A stretch of DNA of 64,000 nucleotides from Usnea hakonensis. Its lineage: Eukaryota > Ascomycota > Lecanoromycetes > Lecanorales > Parmeliaceae. The translations under genes and the position numbers were made by a program. The DNA lies in NCBI GenBank assembly GCA_013423325.1, contig BLJB01000056.1, positions 1 through 64,000 of the forward strand, written 5' to 3'. Shown here piece after piece: positions 23,101-32,362 of this stretch (position 1 is its first letter; each line of letters starts with the position of its first letter). Under the pieces are notes generated by a model, which did no database searches, was not told the origin of the DNA, and worked only from the letters and a program-made list of their open reading frames with translations.

Positions 23101-23407
23101 AATGTGGGGGTGGGGGTGGGGGTTGTTGTGCTGGTGAAGGGGGATAAGGTGAGGGGGGGGAGAGGAGAGGAGGGTGTGGCAATGTCCTCCATCCCTCTAT
23201 AAAGTATCTTCTAGCGAGATGAGCGTGTTAGGGATTATCATCACATATGCAGGGGAGAATTTGGTAGAGAGTGGGGGGCTATGAAGAGCGTATAGGGTCT
23301 CCCGTCCGCGTTTCAATTTTTTGATTGTTTGTTCAGATGAGTTTGAGTTCAAGTCCCAGCGCAACCTCCAAGCGCGCTTCAATGTATACAACAACAAAAC
23401 CAACAAA
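17131..23407. other. Long stretch with no firm gene; low-complexity tracts
   Basis: No gene can be defended. Protein-like text at about 17594-17772 (PPFGSRESFSFRLDRPTLID) and 17788-18039 (NQKEKESWRALYQSANDP) lies in different frames and may be pieces of one hypothetical or decayed gene. From 22430 the sequence becomes alternating C-rich and G-rich blocks with a CTAC/CTAT microsatellite (about 22605-22665). The 18-21 kb section shows only short shadow frames. Confidence 0.45.
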
Positions 23408-24695
23408 TCAAACCCCCCCCAACCCCGCCCCACCCTCCACCTCATTCCACCTCACCACCGGCTTCAGCCCCGCAACCTTCCACTCCCCCCCCACCCGCCT
23501 ATACCACAACACCACCACCGCATACCCCTGCCCCTTACTAACCACCCTCCTCCTCCCCTCCCCTTCCTCCTCTCCTCCATACCGCTGATGCGCCGCCCTC
23601 AACTGATGATGTCCCACCGCCTCATCGGTTGATATCTTGCGGTACTTGGAAGCGCCGATGTGGTGCTGCGTGTGCACGAGGGGGTCGCCCACGAAGCCGA
23701 TTGTGGACATTGTGTAGACGAAGGTGGTGGCGGGGAGGGAGGGCCAGATGTGGTTGTTTACGAGGGTGTAGTCGATCTGTTGTGGGGGGTGTGTTAGGGG
23801 GGTTTTTGGGGAGGGGGGAGGGGGAAGGGGAGGGTACCGTGAGGGTTGGGGCGAGGATGGCGAGGAGTCGGGGCCAGTCTTTGGAGTCGTAGCTGTCGGA
23901 CCATTCGAAGGTGAGGTTGGAGAGGGAGAGGTAGTCTGTTTTTGGGTGTTAGATGGGTGGGTGGGAAGGGGGGTTGGTTCTCTTTGAAGGTTTGTTGGGG
24001 GCTGGGGTCTGGGTTCTCTGCTGCTTTTCTTTGGTCTTGGGGAGTTGGGGAGATGGGGTAGTTGAGGTGGGTAGGAGCAGGGTCGATGAATGAATGAATA
24101 TACCATCAAACGTTATTCTCGGTGCCGGACTCGCGGCTGGAGAAACCTGCAATGCTGTCGCTGATGTCCCCTGCTGCGGTGTCGGTGGTTGGGGTGTTTG
24201 GGGAGCGGAAGCTGGGGCTGTGGGGTAGCTGTATAGATGGGGGATACTGTCGGTCGTGGGAGCTCTTGGCGCCGATGGGGCCGACATGCTTGGGTGTGGG
24301 GTTCGAGGAAGGGTGTCCGGGGCGGTGGGGTAGTTGGAGAGGGGAGAGATTGTCCTGTCGTGTGGCGATGGGGTCTCGTGTTGTCTTGGGGTGGACTGTC
24401 TTGGTACGGGATCCCGGGGGAAGGGAGTGGTTGGAGACGGATCCGTTGGTGGGGGAGGTGGCTCTCCAGCTGGATATAATTGCTGTGGCTGTTGTTGTGG
24501 CTGTTGTTCCGGTTGTTGGTATTGCGGCTGCCCTTGTTGGGGATCTGCCATGTTGGTAGCAGCAGCGTTTTGGTCAGTCGTCGTTGGCGCATGTTCTATC
24601 GTTGTAGCAGGCGCCTCTAGCATCGGTGTGTCCGCCATGGCTGATTCCTGCGCCGATGGGATTGTCAAGGAAGCTTGCGCCTCTGATCGAGACAT
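23408..24695 (-). CDS. Scytalone dehydratase-like protein with long N-terminal extension
   Basis: Exons 24695-24104, 23935-23838 and 23776-23408 join in frame (352 codons plus stop). The C-terminal 155 residues are a scytalone dehydratase: ITFDDYLSLSNLTFEWSDSY, DSKDWPRL, APTLTIDY, a GDPLVHTQHHIGA segment, HHQLRAAHQRY and WKVAGLKPVVRW. In the Magnaporthe enzyme the active site uses Tyr30, Asp31, Tyr50, His85, His110, Ser129 and Asn131. Tyr30, Asp31, Tyr50 and both His are present here, but the segment GQGYAVVVLWY puts Ala and Val at the Ser129 and Asn131 positions. In DHN-melanin synthesis this enzyme dehydrates scytalone and vermelone. About 190 residues precede the domain, rich in Pro, Gln and Ser; known enzymes have about ten. 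Later Met codons could shorten this (for example MSAPSAPRAP, about 60 residues before the domain). The C-terminus after WNE is Gly-rich and lacks the usual FDF tail. It is divergent from the SDR gene. Confidence 0.85.
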
Positions 24696-26152
24696 CTTTG
24701 TCGCAATGACAGCAAGGTTTACCGGCCGCCTTGATGAAGAAAGTGCAATACCCCTTGGTAACGGCGTTTCTCTATCGCGAGGCTGGGATGGAGTAGAGTA
24801 GCATAGATACAAACAGAGTCGAAAATTGGTAGCAAGAAGAGAAAAAAGATACGAGAGAGAGAGGGAGAGAGAGAGGAGAAGAGAGACAGGGGGTTTTATC
24901 TATCACAGATGACAGACGGACAAGGGCGTTTCTCAAGATGAAACCAGGCTCGTTCCTCCGCCGTCGACCTCTCCGTGCTCACGCAAACCCGTTCCATCCA
25001 CATACATTACACTTCCTCCCATACAAGCGCGGGATTTTCGAGGTATGTCGTACATAGTGCTGCAGTGTACGTGTGCGTATGTGTATAGCCACATGTGTAG
25101 GTTTCTGAAACATGACCAGAAAGAAAAGATGATAGGATTTCGCTCGCTACGTGCCACACACAAACTTCCTTTTTACACACTCACCCTATTACTAATGTCC
25201 GAATTGTCTAACATCCTGTCCGTTTCTTCGTTCATTAAGTCCCCGTTCCTTCCCACTCGGCGGCGATGCGGTTGACGTTTTGTTTTTAAATTCCCCTACA
25301 TTGCGCATAGGTCGCATAAACACTGACTACCACAGTACGATTTCTCGTACCTGCAGCAAGGCTCTACACCAAACACTCCACAAATTGCAAAGGTCATGGG
25401 AATTCAAGCATCGGCGATACACGAATGTTGAATCTCGATGAATAGGATTCGTTGAAATTTCTTTTTCATCCTATACGAAATAATCACTTCTGCAAGTGGA
25501 AAATATAAAAAGTTGCGCCGCTATCCTTTCGGGAGTCGCCGGGTCGGTCATCGAGATGTGCGTACAGTAACCACCACTCCCCGCAATTGCCCTGACAAGG
25601 TCTACATTTTTTGTTCTCTTTGTTTGGTTTTGAGGCTTCTGTTCAGCAGACCGATAGGTCTATCTGCTGTTCCCACTGCCCCTGCATTGGATGTGAAACG
25701 TTGCTTCCTTCGGTCGGTGCGGGACTGCGAGTGTCAATTTTGGATAATTCATTCTTTCTGCTTTTTCTTATTGGAGTTGTTTGCTGGTCTGACCACTGAT
25801 ATCGTGCGCGGCGATGGGTTGCCGAAGACTACCGTTGTTGGTATATGGCGAGACAAGAGTGGCCGAGTGGATGGATGAATGGGGTTTCAATTGTTCCTTT
25901 TTCGGTTTCGTTCTTTCCTACGGGCTTTGTCGTTGTGGGTCGAGTTGTTTTGCTCTCTATGCTATATAGGTAGTGGGGTCGGAAGGATTGAAAAGTGGAT
26001 AAAGGGATTGAGTGGATGGAAGATACGGATCTCTTGCTTCTCGTTCTAATACTGCAAACGCCATCGTCTCCTACAAATCAAAAGTAATATAATCTTCCTC
26101 TCCATCTTCAACTCTTCTCCTCATCTCTACAATAGTACCAAAGTATTCAAAA
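24696..26152. promoter_or_regulatory. Divergent promoter between dehydratase and SDR
   Basis: A 1.46-kb gap separates the two start codons, which point away from each other, so it should hold both promoters. A GA-rich run lies at 24860-24890. It contains one TCG(N5)CGA palindrome at 25544-25554. No coding sequence is supported here. Confidence 0.6.
25544..25554. promoter_or_regulatory. AflR-type site TCG(N5)CGA
   Basis: TCGGTCATCGA matches the palindromic target of AflR-family Zn2Cys6 regulators. It is about 600 bp upstream of the SDR start and 850 bp from the dehydratase start. A match of this length is expected by chance about once per 4 kb, so single sites are weak evidence. Confidence 0.4.
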
Positions 26153-27295
26153 ATGGACTCCCTCCCCACTGACCAAGCTCAACACCCTCTCCCCACATCC
26201 GACCAACCACCACCATCAACAACAACAACAACAACCACAGCACCAACCACGATGCCCGCAAGCAACCCCTCCCTCACAAACGGCACCTCAGACCACACCC
26301 TCCCCCCCTCCGAACCAACCACCTACGTCCCCCCACCCGTCGAATCAACCACCATCCCCTCCCCCCCACTCACCACCGCCCCCGCCCCTCCCCACACAAA
26401 CGGTCTCACAAACGGCCACACCGAAACCCCCCAACCCAAACCCCACCCCTTCCCCACCCTCGCCAACAAAGTCGCCCTCGTAACCGGCGCATCCCGCGGC
26501 ATCGGCGCCGGCATCGCCCTCGAACTCGCCTCCCGCGGCGCCTCCGTCGTCATCAACTACGTCAAAGGCGCCACCGCCGCCGCCACCATCTGTTCCCAGA
26601 TCCGCGCCATGAACTCCCGCGCCATCGCCATCCAAGCCGACGTCTCCATCGTTTCCGAAATCACGCGGCTCTTTGAAGAAAGCGTCCAGGCGTTCGGAAA
26701 GATCGACATCGTGTGTTCGAACAGCGGGATGGAATCCTTTGACAAAATCGACGAAATCACAGAAGCCCGCTTCGACCTCGTCTTCGGACTGAATCTCCGC
26801 GCTCAATTCTTCGTCGCCCAGCACGCGTACAAATACTGCGCCCCCGGCGGCCGGCTCATTCTCATGTCGTCCATTGCCGCGGGCCTCATTGGCGTCGGGG
26901 ACCACGCGCTCTACAACGGGTCGAAAAGCGCGATTAATGGGATTACGAAGAGCTTTGCGAAGGATTTTGGGAAGAGGGGGATCACGGTTAATGCGATTGC
27001 CCCCGGGGGGGTTAAGAGCGATATGTTTACGCAGGTGGCGTGGAAGTATATTCCTGGGGCGACGGGGGAGTGGAGTGCGGAGGCGATTGAGGGGGCTATG
27101 GCGGGGAATTGTCCGTTGGGGAGGTGTGCGGTGCCGGGGGATGTGGCGAGGGTGGTGGCGTTTTTGGTGGGGGAGGATGGGGGGTGGGTTAATGGTGAGT
27201 TTGCGTTTTTTTTTGGGTTTGGATTTGGAGGGCATTTTTTGTGCTAATGATGTGTAGGTCAGATTATTACCATTTCGGGTGGTTCGGGGCAGTGA
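26153..27295 (+). CDS. Tetra/trihydroxynaphthalene reductase-like SDR with N-terminal extension
   Basis: Two exons (26153-27194, 27258-27295) join in frame to 359 codons plus stop; the short second exon supplies the expected C-terminus QIITISGGSGQ. From residue 103 it is a classical short-chain dehydrogenase: cofactor motif TGASRGIG (111-118), the N-S-G equivalent of NAG (190-192), the catalytic Ser in LMSSIAAG (about 240) and YNGSK (Tyr254, Lys258), then VNAIAPGGVKSDMF, typical of hydroxynaphthalene reductases. These NADPH enzymes reduce T4HN to scytalone or T3HN to vermelone. The usual length is about 270-285 residues. Here about 100 Pro/Thr/Ser-rich residues come first, including a run of seven Thr (23-29) and three TNG motifs. 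Reading starts at the first ATG; a later Met (34) would still leave an extension of about 70 residues. The location next to the dehydratase and PKS fits a melanin-type pathway. Confidence 0.9.
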
Positions 27296-27629
27296 GCGAA
27301 TTTGGGGGGGGGGGATAGGGAAGGTCTGGAGCGAGAGGTAGATGATGGTATGGTAAGGAGTGAGAAAAGATGTTGCGAAGTGTTTCCTATCTAATAGTGT
27401 TTCTAATCTATCCCGCCGAAATTAGTATGCTCGCTGTATGGCATGAAGGACATGTATCAAAAAAGCGCGACACATTAAAGTTTCTCATTATTAAAACATC
27501 CCGTCATGTAAATCGTGCAACCAAATACAATTACCTTACCATGCTCGTCGGATCCGAACGCATCACCTCGAATACAAGATAACAACCAAAAAAAATAAAA
27601 ATAAAAATTAAGAAAAGCCCCTCCAAATC

Positions 27630-29018
27630 TTACTTCGAACCCCCCCCCTTTCGAATCTGCAAAAACTCCACAATGTAATGCAGATTCTTATCCAGATACG
27701 CCGTCAACGCATCGTACACGCCCGTCTCGTCATCCCTTTCCGCCTGCGCGTTGCGGAACCGTTCCGAATACACCGCCAAAATACTCTCCATCTTGCGCAG
27801 TTCCAGTAACAGAATCTCAATCTCCAGCAGCTGCCGATTCTCGCCCGTCACGGTGTACGCGCCAAAGGCCAGCTGGGCGGTTGCGTGCATCATGGTGTTG
27901 CTATTGTTGTTGTTGTGGTTGTTGTTGCTGTCGCTGTTGTTGGGGTCGTTGTTGTTGTTCGTACTCGAGGTGGGGCTGAAGCGCAGGAAACACGCGGCGC
28001 GGTATAGCGACATTACTTTTCCGAAGATGGTGGCGAGCATCATGGTCGAGATGCTGCGGCCGCTTTTGGAAACGCAGTTCCCGCACGAGAGCATGGTGGA
28101 GCATGTTTCCATGGCTTCGCGGTTGATGGAGAGGACGATGTCGAAGGGGGGAGAGCCGTGCGGGGTGCTGGAGAGGAGGGCGGAGTGGTTGTGCAGGGAT
28201 TGCAGGACGGAGAGGCAGGCGGCGAAGCAGTCGCATGTTTGGGCGCGGGGGCCGGTGGGTTGGGTGTGGCTGTGAGGGTTTGTGGTGGTCTGAGGTGGAG
28301 GTGGGGGTGGGTGGCGCGGGGTGGTGAGCGAGCTGGAAGATTGGTTCATGGGGATCATGTCCAGGGGGCTTTGGTGGAAGGGTTTTTGCAGGTAGGGGTT
28401 TTCTTTGGTGGTCCAGGGGGGGCTGGTGGGGAGATGCTCGGGTGGACTGGCGCGGGGGGAAACGGGAGCGGCGGAGAAGTCGAAGGGGCTGGATTGCATA
28501 AAGTCCATGAAGTCGCCGTGGTGGAAGGGTGGGGTGGGGAGGAAATCCGAGCTGTCGAATACGTCTTCGCCGTTTGAGGTGTGCGGGTCGATCATGGGGG
28601 CTGTGATGCCGGGATTGACTTGTAGTAGAGGAGATGTGGTGCCGCCTAATGGGCCGGTGTTGGGGTCGAGGAGAGATCGGTCTGCGTCGTCCAGGAGAGG
28701 GTACATTAAGCGGGTGAGATAGGAGGCTGAGGATGGGAGAGCGGCGCTCTTGGGGCTTTCGGTGGGTTTGTGGCGGTTGTTCTGCGCCGCTGTGGTGTTG
28801 ATGGGTTTGGTGACCCCCGCAGAATTGCGGTTTCTCTTGCCCGATCTCGACGATGGGCTGTAGGCACAGGGCGCGCCATTGGCCAGACATCGCCCACATA
28901 ATGGCCTGGCCTTGCTGCATTTGACCTTTGCAATGAGGCAGCTGTCGCAGGACTCTCTCAGCTTGGGAGCTTTGGGAGGGGTGGGGGGGCGTTCGGATTG
29001 GGTGGCCATTGCTGTCAT
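27630..29018 (-). CDS. AflR-type Zn2Cys6 transcription factor
   Basis: A single uninterrupted frame of 462 codons. The N-terminus carries a Zn2Cys6 cluster, CX2CX6CX6CX2CX6C, with Cys 24, 27, 34, 41, 44 and 51 and the linker KARPLCGRC. The C-terminal half (from about residue 260) has the AflR-type regulatory domain: CDCFAACLSVLQSLHNHSA, then VLSINREAMETCSTMLSCG and MMLATIFGKVMSLY. This family activates polyketide clusters such as aflatoxin/sterigmatocystin by binding TCG(N5)CGA. The middle is Pro/Ser-rich, and an Asn-rich run (about 350-375) precedes the last conserved helices. It lies tail to tail with the SDR (334 bp apart) and head to head with the PKS, so it is probably the pathway-specific regulator. 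Most known melanin clusters in this phylum use a larger two-finger Cmr1-type factor, so an AflR-type factor here is notable. Confidence 0.92.
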   Translation of the reverse strand: MTAMATQSERPPTPPKAPKLRESCDSCLIAKVKCSKARPLCGRCLANGAPCAYSPSSRSGKRNRNSAGVTKPINTTAAQNNRHKPTESPKSAALPSSASYLTRLMYPLLDDADRSLLDPNTGPLGGTTSPLLQVNPGITAPMIDPHTSNGEDVFDSSDFLPTPPFHHGDFMDFMQSSPFDFSAAPVSPRASPPEHLPTSPPWTTKENPYLQKPFHQSPLDMIPMNQSSSSLTTPRHPPPPPPQTTTNPHSHTQPTGPRAQTCDCFAACLSVLQSLHNHSALLSSTPHGSPPFDIVLSINREAMETCSTMLSCGNCVSKSGRSISTMMLATIFGKVMSLYRAACFLRFSPTSSTNNNNDPNNSDSNNNHNNNNSNTMMHATAQLAFGAYTVTGENRQLLEIEILLLELRKMESILAVYSERFRNAQAERDDETGVYDALTAYLDKNLHYIVEFLQIRKGGGSK

Positions 29019-29648
29019 TGTGGTTGGAGGTGGAGGAGGTGCAGTTGATGCCGTTGATGTAGGACGTTGCTCCGAAGATGTCGAGCGGTTTTAGAGTAGT
29101 TTGAACAGAGGGTGCATGGCAAGCTATGTAGAATATAAGATGATCTACAGGGCTTGGACCCCTGGTGGATCGGAATGAGATTAAGCTGCGCGGCTGTAGA
29201 CATGGAAGATGGTGCGAAAAGGATTATAGATGAAAGGGATATCTATGATGGATAGACATTATTGTTGTGGGGAGTATCGAAATTCAGACTATAATGGTGT
29301 TGCGATGTCGTCAAACGGTCTGGGCGTATTTTTTGCGTTATTGAGGGTATGGAAAGACAGGATAGGTAGGATAGACAAGGTCCCCGAGAGAGATTAGAGT
29401 AGTATGAAAGTGGACGGCCAATTGATCGCCTGGATCCTCGAGGTATGAGTCTTCAGAATGGATACCAGATGGTATGGCTGTGCTGGTCCGTACGACTCGA
29501 GTACTTTAATTTTGTGTTTCAAGGAATATTAGGCTATAATCGCATGAAGGAGTCATGTAGTCAGTGAACTTTGAGTGGAATTAAGGAAAGGGGCGTGATT
29601 AGAAATTCCAAGGAATCCCAATCATCCCACTGAGCATCTCTAGGTTGA

Positions 29649-29659
29649 TCGGATTACGA
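29649..29659. promoter_or_regulatory. AflR-type site TCG(N5)CGA
   Basis: TCGGATTACGA, about 630 bp upstream of the regulator start. Could serve autoregulation (inference). Confidence 0.35.
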
Positions 29660-30124
29660 GAGCACCCAAAACTTGTCAAACGACTAAGCACCTTACGTAG
29701 TACGTACCTACCTTGGGGAAGATGTGAAGAGACTAGAAAACGAGCAAATTTGGGCCCTATCGGACTTTTTTTTTCTCCTCGTTGGCGAGGACGCAGAGAT
29801 GATCTCATGCGTGGTATGTGAGTTCACTGTATTAGGTCAAAATAGCCAGGAAAGGCGTTTTCTGTCTGCAAGTCCCACGCTGTCGTTATGCATGAAAGTG
29901 GAGCCAAGGAGAAAATGGATATAAAGGATATCCAATCACCCTGGACCCTTGTCTGCGGTCGAAAAAAGAAGGATTAACAATGAATATAATTTATTTTGGT
30001 ATCGGATCACCCGGATCGAACTCTGAGAACCGAACACTTCGATATTAGATTCAAATTCCTCTCACCGTATTCCGTGCGAGTGTTCCTGATTCCTTTACAG
30101 GATAAAGATTGTGTTATCACAAAT

Positions 30125-30135
30125 TCGTCGCACGA
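30125..30135. promoter_or_regulatory. AflR-type site TCG(N5)CGA
   Basis: TCGTCGCACGA, in the middle of the regulator-PKS gap. Confidence 0.35.
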
Positions 30136-31414
30136 GTCTGCAAGGTGATTAGTTGAACTCGAAGCGGTAACGGTAGGATTTTGTGATGCGAGAGGAACCG
30201 GGTGAACACGTCAAAAAAACCAAAATAAGGGTATTTAGAGCATGTACCTTTGGTAGTGACGAATCACGAAAGAGGTACATCTGAACTCAATCAGGGAATG
30301 ACATGTTGACCAAGTATCCATCAACGTGTTAACGTCTTTAGCCTCTAAGCCATGGTAGTTGAGGTCGCAAACAGTGGCACTTGATAGAATACGTACCTAT
30401 ATTACAAAGATACAGTATATAGTACATTACGGTACGTACTAACGAGAGAAAGCTTAAATTAAAGACTAAGATCTCGAGAGATCTGGATGTCAAAAACGTC
30501 TTGGCTCCACTTGGCTTCCTGGTCGGTTACTTTATTGCTATTTACGGTGAAGGAGATAGACGATAGGCTGGATGTAAGGTTAGGTCCAACAGAAAGAGTC
30601 CACAAAACACCAGAGATTGAGGCATGGGGGCCAAAACATATCACGCGAATATATCTACTTCTTACACTATAAACTCTATCTAGAATACTCTAAGAGATCT
30701 CTATTCTCTTCGGCATCAACGCTTGCCATCGGCCACCACCGATGACTGGTCTGTGCTCCACGATCGATGATGGAAAAACAGGAGATGATGAAAATGTAAG
30801 AATGTTATCACTTATCCTGTATTTTAGAGTAGGGACTAGATTGACGAAACTACTTTAGACAGATTCTTAGCCAATGATTAGTCAATCCTTAGTCGAAACC
30901 CAGTCAGCGGAAAGGAGTTGCTGATTGCTGTTAGCCATGCATGCTTTGGGTATAGTCTATCAAGAGGAGGGATATAAAGTAGAGTACAATTTACCGGAGC
31001 TACATCCGTGGCTGTTTTCATTGGGCTGGACTGGCTGACTACTGTTTTGACATGATACGTACACCGTCACTATTGAACCCAATTCATGCACGTCATGCCG
31101 ATTACCGTCTGTTTTCCACCCAGTCTTTTTGCATATTCTTGCAGTCGTCTCATGCCGGCAACATGAATGTTATCACACCTACGTATCACCTTTCTACCCT
31201 TTCTCCGATAGGTGCAAAATTTACGAAGCGTTGTATTCAAGTCACCCAAAGGCGGTATGATTGGAATACCTTGGCTACCATGATATGCACACCCTGCATT
31301 CGCTCCCGATATCCGATCCTGGGATGCAGCCTGATGGATTCATGCAGCATAGCGACTAGTCTACAGGCATACGCAGTCTGGCTCCCTTCGACCGGGATCC
31401 CTTGTCGCCGCTTA

Positions 31415-31425
31415 TCGCGTAACGA
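31415..31425. promoter_or_regulatory. AflR-type site TCG(N5)CGA
   Basis: TCGCGTAACGA, about 940 bp upstream of the PKS start; the closest site to the synthase. Confidence 0.4.
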
Positions 31426-32296
31426 TAGGTGCGCAAACTACGTACTTTACTTTCAAAATAAGTCTTATCCCATTCTCAGAAGCAAGTCTCGGTGAATACT
31501 AATTCGGATGATGTCTTCTTCTCAATTTCATCGCCAAGAAACACTGCGCTATTGAGAAAAATTATAGACAGTCTATCAGAGACTGACCAAGAGGAAGAGA
31601 GAGACAGAGAATACGGTAGTAAAAATGAGATCAGTGATGTGGGTAAAAAGGTGGGAAAGAAAGTGAGTAAGAACGGGCGAGTACGAGTGAAAATAAACGC
31701 AACAATGGCCAAAAAAACGGAGCAAGAACCGGATAAGACGTCCCGACGGTCATTACACTCGACGGCGAATGCTCGATTTTGACCGTTCCAGACCCAAACC
31801 TCGCCAATCTGAAATGCTTGCTCTCGGCTCTTCACTGCTTCAATATCAAGACGACTTCGGTCTGTCTTTTGGTGATCAGATCCTTTCCTCCACAAATCTC
31901 CACCCGCGTCACTGCGTTCCCGAGTACGCAGCGTGCTGCCTGGATACGAAGATCATCCGTCGGTGAAACGAGCTCTTCGGTGATTCAATCAGAGGATGCT
32001 TCACCCCTTTTTCGTTGCTTTGCAAGCATTTGCAAGCAATATGCTTCCATCACCGAAAAGGCGTGGAACCGCACGGAAGGGACTCCTGTGGGATGATTGA
32101 TTCGGACATACCAGAGACGCTGGCATCGATGATGCTTGGTGACTCTTACCATATTGGGTTCTGCCTCGATAGTCTCGTGCTTGCAAGCTCTGTCAAGTCT
32201 TACAGGTGAGAATATGGTGCCAGGGCTCATGGGGTGGCGGACATCGGCCTGCCCTATCATTGAGGCTTTTATAGATGCTGCATTCTCACGAGCACG

Positions 32297-32303
32297 TATA
32301 TAA
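32297..32303 (+). promoter_or_regulatory. TATA-like box of the PKS
   Basis: TATATAA lies 60 bp upstream of the chosen PKS start codon, a sensible distance for a fungal core promoter. Confidence 0.45.
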
Positions 32304-32362
32304 CTCGTAAATGAGTGTTCCCTACCAAGCACCTGCAACATCTTTTATCCATACTGGCCAAG

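Larger units (their letters stand above)
29019..32362. promoter_or_regulatory. 3.3-kb divergent region between regulator and PKS
   Basis: AT-richer DNA without a supportable gene; short open frames at 31.0-32.1 kb look like chance. It must hold the promoters of the regulator (-) and the synthase (+). It contains three TCG(N5)CGA palindromes, which is more than the roughly 0.8 expected, and a TATA-like box near the PKS. Confidence 0.6.

Noticed and set aside
26345..27235. Long minus-strand open frame opposite the SDR
   Set aside because: Produced by the skewed codon composition; no domain, and the plus strand has all SDR motifs and a good splice.
27901..28920. Long alternative open frame on the minus strand within the regulator gene
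   Set aside because: Shadow of the Zn2Cys6 regulator: the real frame has the Cys cluster and the AflR domain; the shadow is His/Pro/Arg low complexity.
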